Below are positions 44,737-57,279 of a DNA stretch of 64,000 bases, in pieces; within the stretch, counting starts at the first letter, position 1, and each line of letters opens with the position of its first letter. Origin of the DNA: Globodera rostochiensis (taxonomy: Eukaryota > Nematoda > Chromadorea > Rhabditida > Heteroderidae); the NCBI GenBank assembly GCA_018350325.1, contig JAEVLN010000024.1, forward strand, positions 527,248-591,247. The letters are read 5' to 3'. The notes below the pieces were generated by a model. The model saw only the letters and a list, made by a program, of their open reading frames with translations. It did not search any database and had not been told where the DNA came from. A program made the position numbers and the translations under genes.

Positions 44737-47100
44737 TTCTTTTTAGCATTTAATACTTTTTAATTTTAATTTTTCTAAATGGTGTTCTTACGGATGTGCT
44801 GTGATTTTTTCGCTGTCTTTTCCATGTTCCAATTAGTTTTTGTATTAGTATTGAATAGCAATAAATCATCTTCATTATTCTACATAATCAAATAGATCCA
44901 TTATCATTTGAAGATTTTAACCCAACAAATTACGATGCAAAAGTTTTTTTTTTGAATCTGACACATTTTTTTTTTATAATTTAGGAATTGTTTTGTGTTA
45001 TGAAAAAAATTCGGGTATTAATAAACTTTGGAAACCTGTGCATCCATTATTTTATGCCCCAAATGGTTTATTTTTAATCATTATAAGCTGGTTTTGGAGC
45101 AAACATTTCTTTTAAAAGATTATATCTGTTTACTTGATGTTTAAAATTTTTTTTGTAACTTATTTCGTTTAAAAATTGTAATTATTTAAATGGTATTATT
45201 AGTTATTCTTCATAATCGTACAAAAACCAATCAAAACATGTTATGAAAATTAAAGCAAAAATTAATTTTGCAGGAAAAACTGTTTAAAAATTTACATTTT
45301 TTGAATATGTCGTTATTTTTAAAATTAATTTTAGTTTTGCAATCAATAAAAAAAGCATGTCGGTTGTGGTCATTAATATTCATTCTTTTAGACACTTTGA
45401 TTTAGGCTGCACATTTTTTTGCCTTTGGCCACTTTCAAAATGCTTTATAATACTGAATCATTTTTTATCAGTTCATATCTTTTTAATTCTATTTACACAC
45501 AAATTGTTTTTATCTTATTTTGACTTGTTTTCATTGGGCTAGATTTTCACAGATTTTTTTAATCACAAATATTAGAATATTGCTTAATCAGTAGTAAATA
45601 CGTTATGACCGTATTACGTTCAACAGCTAGCGAAAGCGATCTTACATTTCGATAAAGTAAATAAATATTTGGGGAGAATATTGTATCGTACATTATTTAT
45701 TTTGTTTTTGTTTTAGAAATTAATTTTTTTGTAATTAATTTTTTCTTAGATTGACGATGAGTCTTTTTTTTGTTTAGTTATCTTGTTGAACCGTTCTAAC
45801 GAATTTTATTTATGTATTTTTAAACAATGAACACAATTTGACTAGCAGAAAAAAATGTTTTTGCTTTTGTTTTAAGATAATTGTTCGTTATTTAATTATT
45901 TTAAAAGTTATACTTACATTTTGTTTAAAAATGTTGGGTAAATTGCATTTTAGTTCTCTTATTTTTTAGGTAATCAATTCATATATTTTAACTACTATTT
46001 ATTTTAACATGTAAATTCATCGGTTACTTTAAAAATATTTATGCGTTTAAACAATTTGTTTGCTTAGCTTAGAGTTTAAACTTGTTTTGTCAGTAAACCA
46101 TTTCCAATATTATGATGCTTGTTTTAATTTTTAAGTTTATTTTATAAATAGTATTTTTATTTTTTATGATTTAATAATGTATATTTATTGACAATTAACC
46201 AATTTTCAAAATACTCATGCCACGACACGCTTGAATGAATAATAGCTTTGCCTTGCCAATTCCATATTAGACTTTCCGATTTATCGAAGTTTAGTTTTTT
46301 TTATATTTCCTTTGATATGGGAAAATAAAAGTTAATTATTTTTTTAATGTTTTTTTCTTTATGTTTAAATATATATTCAATAATTCATTTTGTTAAAAAA
46401 TTTTATGAAATTTTTTATTTGACTTTATCTTTTAGTTGGCAAATGTTAAATATAAAAATAATTATCTTATTTTAATAAATTTTATATCATAAATAATCTC
46501 GTTTAAATCATTTTAAATTTGCTGTTTTTTATAATGTAAGGTTTGCGATCTTGCTCCATTTGGCATATGATGCAAAACTGTATTTCACAGGTACAATGTT
46601 GCGTAAGGTTGTGTCGATCAACTTCATTTTTTCCTTATATTAAAATATCTAATTGATTGCTTAGCCTTTTTCAAAAATGCTATTGATTAACTTACTTTTT
46701 ATTAATTTATTTAAAATCCTATAAAGAAATATAAATTATGGATTTATCTATTTGTGTTAAAGTTTATTTTTTGATTTATTTTATTACATTGGGTTTTATT
46801 TTATTATTTTTGTACAAGTATTTAATGTTCATACTCATTATATTTAAGCGATATTTTATTCTTTTCACATGTATGCAATTCTGCCTTTGAAAAGAAAACC
46901 ACGCCGCTTCTTGCCATGTGCGACACGTCGCGAATGTACGCATGCGGCTTGTCAACATGCCACGCAACGCACCTTCGTAATCTAAAACAGGCGCGTAAAC
47001 ATTGGAAAGTGGCCCCAACTAACGCGTATTAGCAAACTATTCCAACACCCTTCTGGGCGCTATTTATTTTGTAGGGGGAAAATGTTTTTAAAACTAAAAT

Positions 47101-48655
47101 AAAAAATAAAAACGCGTAATGCAATTAATTGTGCTAACTAAATTTTGAATGATGTCAACTTGTATGAGTTTATTCGATAAATTCTAATCCCTTTAAACAA
47201 AGTTTTAAAATGCAGCTCTAATTGTTCATTTTTGAATTGGTTATTATTAGCATTTTTTCTGGTGCTTTGATTTATTTTTTTATTTTTAAAGATGCTGATT
47301 ATCAGCAAAATTTTGCCTGATATAATATTCTTTTTAAGTGATAATATTTTTTGTTAATAGCCTAAGCTTAGATATTTAATTTCAATTCAGATCAATTTTA
47401 TTTTCGGAGTCAACCCGGTTCAGAATAAAAAATTTTATATAATGGCACTCGATGCGAGTCAGTGGACCTTAAAATGTTTTATTTTTTTATTAAATAAAAA
47501 CTACCATTTAATTCTTTGTGATTCTCATAAAATTGATTGCTGTGTAACGGTATTAAAAATTTACATTTGCCATTGGGCCTCCACCCATGTGGTCAATGCG
47601 CTTAAGTTGTATTATTGAAATATTTAAACGATTTTATATTTTAAATCTTTATTATTCATTGTCTAATTCTTATTCAAAAATAAACTGTTTAAAGATCGTT
47701 TTTTAATTATACTCTCATTGTCACCATGAGATAAACAAATGTTTTTACATTATTAAAGAAAATGACTTCTTTAAGCCTTTTTAAATTTATTATTTTAATG
47801 GGTGTCCAAATGTTTTTGCACATATTGTTCAACAATTTGTGTTATGCTTATGAATTAATAATTTTGTAAACTTTATTACATCAAGAAAATTTCTCAATTT
47901 TTTTAAAAATCCGCCAAATAAGTAGGTATTTTGAGCGGAGAAGTCATGCCATATTTAAATGATTTTGGTTTGATGCGATTTTATGGGATGTCGACAATTT
48001 ATTTATTTTCATAAGATGTTAAAGGAACTTTTGGTAGGTCATCATTTTTTTGTTTATAAATATAAAGTTGGATTTTGATTCTGATAAATTGATTGATTTT
48101 TCTTAATTTTATAAAATAAATGAACACTTATTTTTAAATAATATGCTTTTATACATTTCCGTAAAAATTAAGTGCATATACTTGTTAAACTAAACAAGAA
48201 ATTTAATGGATGTTCGTCCGTATGTTTTAAGGTTTCTCCATCGGAAATTCCAATGCGGTGCGCGTTCGGTTCGGTTGATGTTGAGTGGCGGTTGGAGCGC
48301 GTACCGGAATTTATAAATTTTGTAAACTTTATTATATATAAAGAAATTAAGAACTTCCTGTTAATTCTCATTTGTTATGTAATTACTCTTAAATGCATAT
48401 TGTTACTTTCTATAAAATAAAAAAGAACAATTAAATTATTTTTGCGTTAATCATTGAAGATGATGACTTTTCCAATAAAGTCCAATGAATCTTGGTTGGT
48501 GAACGAAATCTAATTTTGTTTTTAAATCATTAAGTTGAGTTTATATAATTTAAATCTCATAAAGATTAGTTATTTATTCCTGTAATATAATTGTTATATC
48601 ATTTGGTTGTCCGTATCTTCGTAATGTGCAAAAACACTTATTAAAATAACCCATA
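47101..48655 (+). other. T-rich DNA with two exon-like islets
   Basis: A + frame runs from an acceptor-like TTTCAATTCAG (about 47394) to TGA at 47618, with an ATG at 47442 giving 58 codons (MALDASQWTLKCFIFLLNKN). A second islet at 48227-48309 sits between GTTTTAAG and GTACCG and reads VSPSEIPMRCAFGSVDVEWR. Both strands are open over the second islet. Unrecognised. Confidence 0.2.
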
Positions 48656-48898
48656 TTAAATATAAGGAGCAAAAACAGTAAGCATTTTTTTTTGACAATG
48701 TTTAGGATTAATACTGTTAATTTCGTTAAATTTTACAGAAATTGATGTTAAAAGTAGATCAGGAAAAGATGAAGCTGTTAAAGGGGGATCGGCTAGTTGA
48801 AGGCACGAGTAGCGAAGCACACCAAATTTAAGAAAATGCCTTATTCCAACGGATCTCAAAACTTGGGCAACATTTTTGAATAAATGTTTTTGTTGCAA
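48656..48898 (-). CDS. 80-codon ORF, strand uncertain
   Basis: The - frame starts MQQKHLFKNVAQVLRSVGIR and continues through HFLKFGVLRYSCLQLADPPL, with G+C-richer codons to about 48770. On the + strand an acceptor (AAATTTTACAG) at 48738 leads to IDVKSRSGKDEAVKGGSAS and a TGA, which has better splice support but is shorter. One of the two may be an exon. Confidence 0.25.
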   Translation of the reverse strand: MQQKHLFKNVAQVLRSVGIRHFLKFGVLRYSCLQLADPPLTASSFPDLLLTSISVKFNEINSINPKHCQKKMLTVFAPYI

Positions 48899-50629
48899 AC
48901 ATTTTATTAATTATATACTGAACCGCTTGCAAGCAAAATTTTCAAGCATTACTTCATAATGAATAAAAATTTGTATAATTTATAATTAGATTTGTTTCAT
49001 TTTTATATTTCTTATGTGTTAGTTTCCTTGGATTTCTTATTCTTAGTAATAAAGAACTTTTGACAATTTAAATATTATATTAATATAAAACTGTTTCCCT
49101 TTTTGAGTAAATTACTTGCACAAATTATTTTGTTATTTTCTTTTTAATTTTTACTGATTAATAGTGTTAACCGAAATCACTGAAAAAGAGGCGCCGATTG
49201 TTAAAAAAACACGGCCCAATTTCACTGTCAGTGTTAGCGTTTTTGTAACGTTTTGATTCAGGTCTTGGTAATATGATCTAATGAAACAATAATTCGGGTT
49301 TGTTGCTGATTGAATCCGTCTTAAAAAATTGATTGAATATTTTGATTAATAGTTTGAGCCTTTTTTATTTATTTTTGACCAACACAGAAGAATATTTTTA
49401 TAATTAATGTGTTCTGAACTTTAATAAAATTAAATTTTTTGCGCTAAACTTTTTAATTTTTATTTGAATAGAGCAGTGTTGCGCTAAAAAAAAATTTGAA
49501 AATTTTTTTATTTCAATTTTCATAAAAAATCATTACAAAATTCGAATATGCATTTGTTTTTGGTGGACAAATTTATCGTTTATTTTCTTAAATTTGTCCT
49601 TTATTTCACTGCTTTCATTATTGAATACATAATTTTTTTTAATTTGCTTTATTTTTAAATTTATTTCTTATAGTTTTTTGGTCTTTACGCTCAAATCATT
49701 TTCTTTCAAATTCCTTTCATTTTTTAGCAATTGTATTCAAATATTTAGCAGCTTAAAGTTTTTGTTTTTTTCGACAACATTAATTTTACAAAAATTACTA
49801 TGGCGTAATGGCAAAAAAATTTCCCCGAACTCGTTTTGCTTAAATTTTTTTCATATGTAGAAGTTTGTTGTGTTTTTCATAAAACTACAAATATAATAAT
49901 TATTAACAATTAATCTTTGTAATTTTTAATTCTCATTAGAAATGCATTCATTTAAAACTGGTAATTGTTAACTGATCAAACTCTTTATTTAATTTTTGCT
50001 GGTACATATATCTTTTGTTGATTTGTTGATACATATTATTTTTATTAATAAAATAATATTAAATAATACAGCTGTATACTGATATGTATTGGATTTGAAA
50101 AAAGAATTAATTGATTTAACATTTGTCGTTTTGCCGAGCTGCTTAATTTTGCTTATACATAAAAATCGTAATTGGATGAATGATGACTAGAATCAATTTT
50201 TTTCAGTTTTAATTTTTTCTTTAGCCATGTTGTAAATAATTAATTATATAAATTCGGATGTTCTAACCAAATACACATTTGATTATTACATTAACTTGAA
50301 CACTAAATTGCATAAAGGTCGAAATTAAATAGATTAAATTTTTTCAAAATAAAAATTTCGCAAAAAGGGTTAAAATCACGTTGCGATAAAACACGCAAAA
50401 AAATGCTGCGCGAATTAATATCTACTGTCTCTGGCCATTCATAACTTTTTTGTTGTGATGATTAAAACAAAAAATCCTAAAATATTCAAGACGTAAGAAA
50501 AGCACACATTTTGTACATTTTTTAGTCCATTTTGGAATGGACGCCAACTATTCGATGTGAAAATGAATGAATGAATGGGTGTGGTTGGGCGGAGACGGCG
50601 TTGCTCATTTGTCAGTGCCAATCGACGGA
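48899..50629. other. T-rich DNA, no gene seen
   Basis: One islet at 49185-49250 is open on + in two frames (one reads APIVKKTRPNFTVSVSVF). Otherwise plain A+T. ATTATATACTGAACCGCTTG at about 48910 matches 9592. Confidence 0.4.
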
Positions 50630-50867
50630 TGAAAAGAGGGGGGAGAGAAGACAAAACGAAGGTGAGGGCAGAGAAAAGGGGGGGGGGAAGAGAAGACAAT
50701 GAAGGTGAGGGCAGAAAAGAGGGGGGAGAGAAGACAAATCGAAGGTGCGGGCAGAGAAAAGGGAGGGAAGAGAAGACAATGAAGGGGAGGGCAGAGAAAG
50801 AGAGGGAAGAGATGACAAAACGAAGGTGCGGGCAGAGAAAGGGAGGGGAGGGGGGGGGGGGAGAAAG
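50630..50867 (+). repeat. Purine-rich minisatellite, 40-43 base unit, five copies
   Basis: Units begin GAAGGTGAGGGCAGA or close variants at 50658, 50701, 50741, 50781 and 50822, separated by GGGAGAGAAGACAA-type spacers. One strand is almost pure purine over about 240 bases, ending in a G12 run, so triplex or slipped structures are possible. The 115-codon + frame (Lys/Glu/Gly/Arg repeats) and the Leu/Pro/Ser - frames are products of the repeat, not genes. Confidence 0.95.
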
Positions 50868-51257
50868 GTTAGCCAGTGCGCAGTGCCATAAATGGTTCTA
50901 TTACCTGCATTTATTTGCCTAAAGATGATTAGATCATTTTTAAAATAATTTATAAAATCGATTCTTGAAAATCTATTATTAGTTTAGCCAATAATTATTG
51001 TTTATTTTATTTTGACGTCGTTCAGCGGCTTCCGTGTCGTCGTTTTTTGTTTTTAATTGAATTGATAAATTACTTTGTCCTCAAAAAAAATAAGATACAG
51101 CCCCCACTGTAGCCAGTTACATCGTCGTCCGGCATTAGTTTATATTTAAAATCGATTGGTCCATGCCCTTATCTTATTATATTATGATAGGTATTTATAA
51201 CATATTGGTCTTGTTTTGAATAAGCCCATAATTGGTGAAAAGATAACTTTGTATTGA

Positions 51258-51480
51258 TTAGGACCCGGATTTGCATGCTCCAAAAATGGTCAAATATGCG
51301 CTTATATATGCTCTAAATAAGACCAAAATATGTCAAAAGTGTCAAATATGTCGAAATATTAACCGAATAATGGCACGCAGACAAAGATAGATTATTATTA
51401 GAACCGCAATTTATATGTGTTAAAATCCCAAAAATTATGTTTTTATGTGCTTAAAACGCCAATATGCCACAATGTTTATC
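51258..51480. repeat. Simple-word element built from AAATATG / CATATTT words
   Basis: Starts near GGACCCGGATTTGCATGC and contains many near-copies of TCAAATATG, TATGC and ATGTC. The layout resembles the other word-repeat elements here. Ends and target duplication not resolved. Confidence 0.4.
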
Positions 51481-52671
51481 TAACCAAAATTAATAAATCC
51501 ACATTATTTTGTGAACATTTGCAAAAATAATAAAAAAAAAAACGTTTTTCGTTTTTAGGAGTACATTTTTTCCAGAAACATTAGTGTTGAATTTTTATAA
51601 GAAAACAAATCTTTAGATTTTAAGTCAATTTCCGCAATCATTGCCTTAAAAGTAATTTGCATTTTGCAAGAATTATTTGACGGATTTTGCTTGTGGAACC
51701 CCACTTTCGCTGTCGCGAAATTTGATTTTAATACAATACAAATTGATTTTAAAATTAATATTATAAGTTTTATAACTAATTATTTATGATGAGCCGATGA
51801 GTAATATTGAAATGGCGAGCCTTGCTTAGTCTAGCAAAAAGAGTGACCATAAGATAATACAAGTTATATTGTTTTCATGTAATTAAACATTTTTTGAATT
51901 AACCATTATAAATAATATTTTTTTTATTTCGTTGTAAACTTTTAATTTCATCAATTTTCGAATAATAATTTTTTTAAAAGCTTTTATTTATACCAATATT
52001 TTGCCACTGGACTTCTTATAATTAACTTTTTAGTGGTTCACACCAACGCGTCAATAAATATTTAATATTATGTAAAATCATCATATGGTTGAAAGAATAA
52101 ATATATCGGATCGATTTAGTTTTATTATTTATTTATTTTAAAGTCATTTTTGATTTATTTTTAAAAGTTTATCAACTTGCGAGCTTAGAATTCTCGAGCA
52201 TAGAATTCACAGTTTTCTTTCTAATGTTGTTTGCCAGCCAGTTGGGTTGTGTTTAATTTTATAAACAATTATGAATTAAAAAAAATTTATTTTTAACAAA
52301 TCCATAATGCAATTCTCGCGTAAACCAACTAGTGGTTGGACATTTTTAAACAAAATTGTTTATTTTTAAGAAATTTTTTTATTATCGATTCCTATTTCTT
52401 TATAAATGTTGTCAATGTTAGTTGACCGATTCCATCGATTGGCTTCTCTACACCCTACCTACCGAATATAGCTATATTTGGTATTTACTTTAATTTTTAT
52501 TCAGGTAAAGATTTCATTAAAATAAAATGCCTTATTCTGAATATGCTGAAACTATTTTTTAAACAATTTTGCTTATGTTTTTATTTATAACTTTATATTC
52601 TCAATCTTGGTTTGTTGAATCATTTGTCAAGCATTATATTGTAACACTTGTATTTGGTGATGGTTTTAATT
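51481..52671. other. T-rich DNA, no gene seen
   Basis: Weak islets at 51690-51720 and 52420-52460. The sequence is otherwise A+T without matched repeats. Confidence 0.45.
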
Positions 52672-52887
52672 AGGGTTGTGCGGGACCAGGAATTTTGTAA
52701 AACCGGCACCGGGACTAAATTTGGCCCAGTCAAAAACCCAGAACTACTGGACAAAAAAATGCTTGGTAAAAAACCGTGGCATTTTAAGGGGACTTTAAAG
52801 GACTTTTGATAACCGAGACGCAAATTTCAGTTCAATACGGGAAAAATTTACCATTTCAGTACTGGTCCCGATCCCGTACAACCCTAT
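52672..52887. mobile_element. MITE with AGGGTTGTxCGGGA inverted ends
   Basis: Left end AGGGTTGTGCGGGACC and right end, inverted, AGGGTTGTACGGGATCGGGACC. The inside repeats GGGAC/GTCCC and ACCGG-type words. TTTTAATT flanks both sides (52664-52671 and 52888-52895) if the right end carries two extra bases, which would suit an 8-base hAT duplication, but the flanks are low-complexity. No coding capacity. Confidence 0.65.
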
Positions 52888-53089
52888 TTTTAATTAAATG
52901 TAATTTTTTTAACATTTAAAATTTGATTCTTATAAATGAACATATATATTTTTAATTTTTTTCTAATTAACAGTTTTTACAGTAAAAGTAAAATTATCAT
53001 ATATAAGCGATTGTTGTGGGTTGACTGGTAGAAGCTGCATTTTAACAGCACAACAGCCAATTATCGGAGTTTATTTTGGCGAAAACCGT

Positions 53090-54010
53090 CTAAAATTTTT
53101 GAATGATAACCCCAGCCTCATTGGAGTAAAAAATTTGATAATTCTTGGTGAAATTTTTTTTTGCAAAATGAATGTTTCAGTAAATAAAACGAAGTAAAAT
53201 TCACAAACAATGTATACATAAATAAATATCATAATTTAAGATTTGCACTTTGTAGCTTTTATATTTTAAAAATAACTATTTTTGCTTTAATGTTTCTGAT
53301 TTATGTGTTATTATTCAATTAATAAAGTTGTTTTTGATTTAACATAAAAAAATTTTTTACGTTTTTAATATTGCTTTTTAAATCCGAATATTTACGGCTT
53401 ATTTGCTCATTTAATGATTGGGAAAGAAATGTTAGTAAATTAACGACTAATATTTTTTTAAAATAAATATTTAATCCTTTCGCCAGTAAAACCGCTTTTC
53501 TTTTTATCCAACTGATTTATTTTTGATGAACTTTTATCGGTTTTAAATGATCTTTTATTTATTTTTGTACAATTTTTGCAACTTATATGATAACTTTACT
53601 ACATTTTTTTGCTTACTAAAATTAAATAAGTTCCTCGGTCTTTTTTTCAAAAATTTCCAAAAAATAAACTGTAATTTATAAATTTGCTAATTTAAAAAAT
53701 ATGGATATATTCCATTTCATTTTAAATAAAATAATTGTTTTAATTGTTAATTTTTCCATTTATTTGTAAAAAGCGAAAATGGCAAAGGAGCCATTCACAA
53801 TAAAACTGTTGCAGTAAAACACGGCTTAATAAAAGAAATTTTATTAATTGATTTAATTTAGAATTCTTTTTTGTTAATATAACAGCAAACATTGCTAAGA
53901 TTTATGGATTTTGTTATAATAATAGTTGTAATAAGTTTGTACATTGTTTTGGCTAAACGTGAGATACAAATTATAGTTTTTTATATGTCTTAGCTTGCAG
54001 CTGAGAATTG
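53090..54010. repeat. Two dispersed segments shared with 61.37-61.68 kb
   Basis: 53872-54010 (TTGTTTTGGCTAAACGTGAG, CTTAGCTTGCAGCTGA) matches 61368-61530, and 53095-53205 (GCAAAATGAATGTTTCA) matches 61565-61680. The order is swapped between the two places. A shorter relative of the first is at 62848-62955. Confidence 0.8.
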
Positions 54011-54338
54011 CTTTGTTCAAATCGATTAAAGTTGGATTTTGGTGCTGTTTTGCGAAAAAGTTTTAAATCGGTGTTTAGATGGCCTAAAATTTCCGTAAAC
54101 ATATATTGGAATATTATTAAGTTCCGAATATGACTAAATAGATTTTACATATTTAGGAATAATTGTTTCTTATATTTGATTTTATAAAGAATCACTAAAC
54201 TTTTAATGATTTAATTATTTATTTTTTCTGAAATTTACATTTTCCCCATTTTCACTTTTAGTCATATTGTTTATTTATTTTTTGACAAAGATTTTTAACT
54301 CTTTTATTAAAAACAATGAAGAATTAATTCATTTGCAG

Positions 54339-54410
54339 ATCACAATAGGCTCCACGCGGCCGACGTTCTGCATGGCACTTATTATTTGATCTGCCATCCG
54401 GTGCACGTCT
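54339..54410 (+). CDS. Exon fragment of a cyclic-nucleotide phosphodiesterase (PDE3-like)
   Basis: A good acceptor (ATTCATTTGCAG) is followed by a frame starting in phase 2: HNRLHAADVLHGTYYLICHP. Animal class I phosphodiesterases hydrolyse cAMP/cGMP, and their catalytic core begins YHNxxHAxDV, where the His residues bind metal and substrate. HNR-x-HAxDVLH-x3-YL-x3-PV is closest to the PDE3 type. The exon would start inside the Tyr codon. The frame continues to about 54480, but beyond PV it no longer resembles the family, so the donor (GTGCAC at 54411 or GTACAG at 54441) is unclear. No other catalytic exon was found, so it is a fragment or part of a gene with very long introns. Confidence 0.55.
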
Positions 54411-56430
54411 TTTGCGGGCTTTCGCTAGCACAAAGCATTCGTACAGAATGCCTTGAGGTGTTCAAAATGCTCAACGTGTGCAACAAACATCTTATTATCC
54501 ATTCAAACTTTTGCTTTGTTAATCAGTTAAAAGGGTTTCATTTAAATCATTATCGGCAAATTATTTTAAATATTTAGCGTCACAGCTCATAAATTAGTTT
54601 AATTTAATTGTTTTGTATATATTTTATGTTTTATCACCACTTTTATCCATTCAACCTTTTTAATCATTTAAATGTAAAGGTTTTTAAGACATCAGCCAAT
54701 GCTAAAATATATTATAATCAATAGATTTTTAATAAATGTTCTATATTAATTTTTTTAATTGAGAAAATATTTCTTTAAATACATTTTTTATTGTTGTTGT
54801 TTTTTTGCTTTTATAGAATGTACTTTATTTAACATTAGGCAATAAATTATCGGATCAAAGCGTTCTAAACAATTTCCTTCTTTTTTTATTGTTATGAATT
54901 TTTTTGTAACCATTTAGTTACATTTATTTGTTAGTGCATATTTTGAATATTTTTTGTATAATCTTGGTTTTATTTGTTATTCTTTTAGATCAAAATCTAT
55001 TAAAATAATTTTATTTTTATTTAACATTATATTGTATATATGCTTGAATTTTGGCGCACAATATACATATGGTATTGGTCCTAGATTCGCCCGGATAAAA
55101 TATTCATTTTAAGTCATTTCTATTTTTAATGCGAGGTGTAACGCTAGTCTTTAAATGAATATTTTGAATATTTAACGTGCCCTATGGCTTCTAACGGGTA
55201 TTTTCCTTTGAATTCGTTAATTACAATGATTGTTTAAATCACCTACAATGTGAGACTTCTCTTTCCGCTCAGCTATTCTTTTCTTCCGATGTGGTATTTT
55301 GGAAAATTATTTATTTTATAAACTTTATTAAGTTGTTATTATAATGCTGCTTTATACAATTCACATAAAAAATTGTTTGTTTTTGTGTTTTTGCCAAATT
55401 TATAAATTTATAATTTATATTCTAGCGTAATAGAAGCTATTTAAAGAGCACCGGTCTTTTGTGTTTTATAATGTTTGTAATGAATAACTAATATGTTGAC
55501 ATTTTGAAAATGTATTAAAACTTAAATTCAATCTTCATTTCAATATAAATGAAACAAATAACTATTTATTTTTATTTTTTATAAATTTTAAATTATTTAC
55601 ATATTGTATCTTTAAAACTTCATTAAATGTTGAATTGTTTAAAGTTATTTTCTATTTTAATTTGGAAGAAATACATTTCTCATATTTCTAATTTTTTGTT
55701 AATAGAACGCAAATAAAAATATCCTGTAACTATATTTGTATCAATCCACCATAACATTATAAATGTAATATCAAAATTTGATAATCAATGTTTCACAGTA
55801 TTCATTTTGTGTAATTTGTATTTATTATTATTAAAATTAGAGTTGCTCATTTTCTTTAATATTTATAAAAACCAAAAAACTACTTATTTTTGTGTACCTA
55901 AACACCGTGCATTTATTTTGGCAATTCCATCCACCCTCGGCAGCAATTGGCCATTTGCATTTGGGAAGTTTTAGCTTTTTTATTTTATATTTATCGATTA
56001 TTATTTTTGCTTAAATTTTAAAGTAGTTATTTAAACAATGTATTAAGCTTTAATAAATGCTTTCCCTTATATCAAGATTTAAATCATTTTTATTTTAATG
56101 CATTTTAAAAAATTTCTTTGTTGGGTATATTTTAATGACAATTACAAACTGATTGTAAAAAATTGTAGAAATTACAAAAATATTAATTAAATTGAAATCG
56201 ATATAAAACGCCTTATAAAAGATATTTAAGTCTTAATAAATGAGCATAACGTTTCTTATATTTTAAGTAATTAAATATTTTTGTCATTCCTTGTTTAAAA
56301 ACTTTATTTTAGTTTTTGTTATGTTGGTAATGTGACTTTCGGAAAATTTCATTTTTTGTTTTGCATTCACAAAATACATACAGTGAATAACCAGTGAATT
56401 AAATAATTAATAATTGTAGATTTTATATTA
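54411..56430. other. T-rich DNA, no further exon recognised
   Basis: I looked for the next phosphodiesterase motif (HD-x-DH) on the + strand and did not find it. Islets at 55075-55105, 55165-55220, 55250-55290 and 55920-55970 are short. Nothing identifiable. Confidence 0.4.
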
Positions 56431-57003
56431 GTGGAATGAAGCCTCTGATGTCGTCTTCGAGGTAGTGGGCATTCTCATGTTCTAATTTTAAATATATAGT
56501 TTGGATTAAAACATGAAAATCCCAAATACACTAAATGACATTTAAATTCATTTTGTAATATATTGTATATATTTTTTAGTCCTTTAAAAATTCTTGCTTT
56601 ATCCGACAATAAATTTATATTTGTTTTATTTGTTTTGCAATTTATGTCAAATCAAAGATTATAAATAATATTGTTTAAAAATTGATTACTTTATTTTACA
56701 TTTAAATATTGACTGAGAAGTCGCTTTAACCTTTTAAAATTTATACACTTTTTGTAGTGATCGAAGAGGCACGCGATGTGGCCAGATGCCCCTTAAGTTG
56801 AGATGCGAGTTATCATTTTTTAATATTTTGAGTTTTTTGTAAACTCTTTATGTTGTTAGACAATATTAGATGTAGCCGGGGCTGAATAGTAAATGTTTGT
56901 AGTCATTTTCCGGGCCGTACAGGCATTTAACCATGTCTCATATTCCCCAAGGCCTATAGCAGCGTTTGTTACCCGCCTTGTGTTGGTAAATTTTGAGATT
57001 AAA
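56431..57003 (+). CDS. Three small exon-like islets on the + strand
   Basis: A 30-base islet near 56435-56463 (after TATATTAG, before GTAGTG) reads WNEASDVVFE. A second near 56760-56801 (after TTTGTAG, before GTTGAG) reads IEEARDVARCPL. The third, about 56913-56998 (after TTTGTAG, before GTAAAT), reads RAVQAFNHVSYSPRPIAAFV and TRLVL. The last faintly recalls the CBF/MAK21 family, but the - strand reads equally well (EYETWLNACTARKMTTNIYY). Phases do not obviously join. Confidence 0.25.
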
Positions 57004-57279
57004 ATATTTATATTATTATCTTTACGCAATTTAAATTAGTTTAGAATTTCAATTAGCATATGTTTTTAAAACTTTTAGTTTGTTTGATTTTAAAGTGTTA
57101 AAACTTTGGCCCAAAACTTTTTTTTTCATTCTGCAAACCCACAAAAATATATCAACAAAATTGTTAAATTATGATCTTTGATAAATGTTTTCGCGGATTG
57201 GTGAAGATAAACGGGAATATTTGTGTCAAAAGCTGTCGCTTCTTTGACTTTATAAATTTTAATTTTTAGAACGGTCATA

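Larger units (their letters stand above)
42703..47100 (+). repeat. Tandem duplication, unit 2 (4398 bases)
   Basis: Head-to-tail copy of 38694-42702. Differences seen by eye: a 410-base segment at 44327-44736 absent from unit 1, a deletion of about 20 bases near 46722, and scattered single-base changes in runs. The right end is ...TTTTTAAAACTAAAAT followed by unrelated AAAAAATAAAAACGCG. Confidence 0.95.

Noticed and set aside
50575..50922. 115-codon + frame rich in Lys, Glu, Arg and Gly
   Set aside because: It is the translation of a purine minisatellite; all three frames of the purine strand are free of stops for the same reason.
56913..57000. MAK21/CEBPZ (CBF family) exon
   Set aside because: Only a handful of scattered identities recalled from memory, and the opposite strand reads equally well; kept only as an unrecognised islet.
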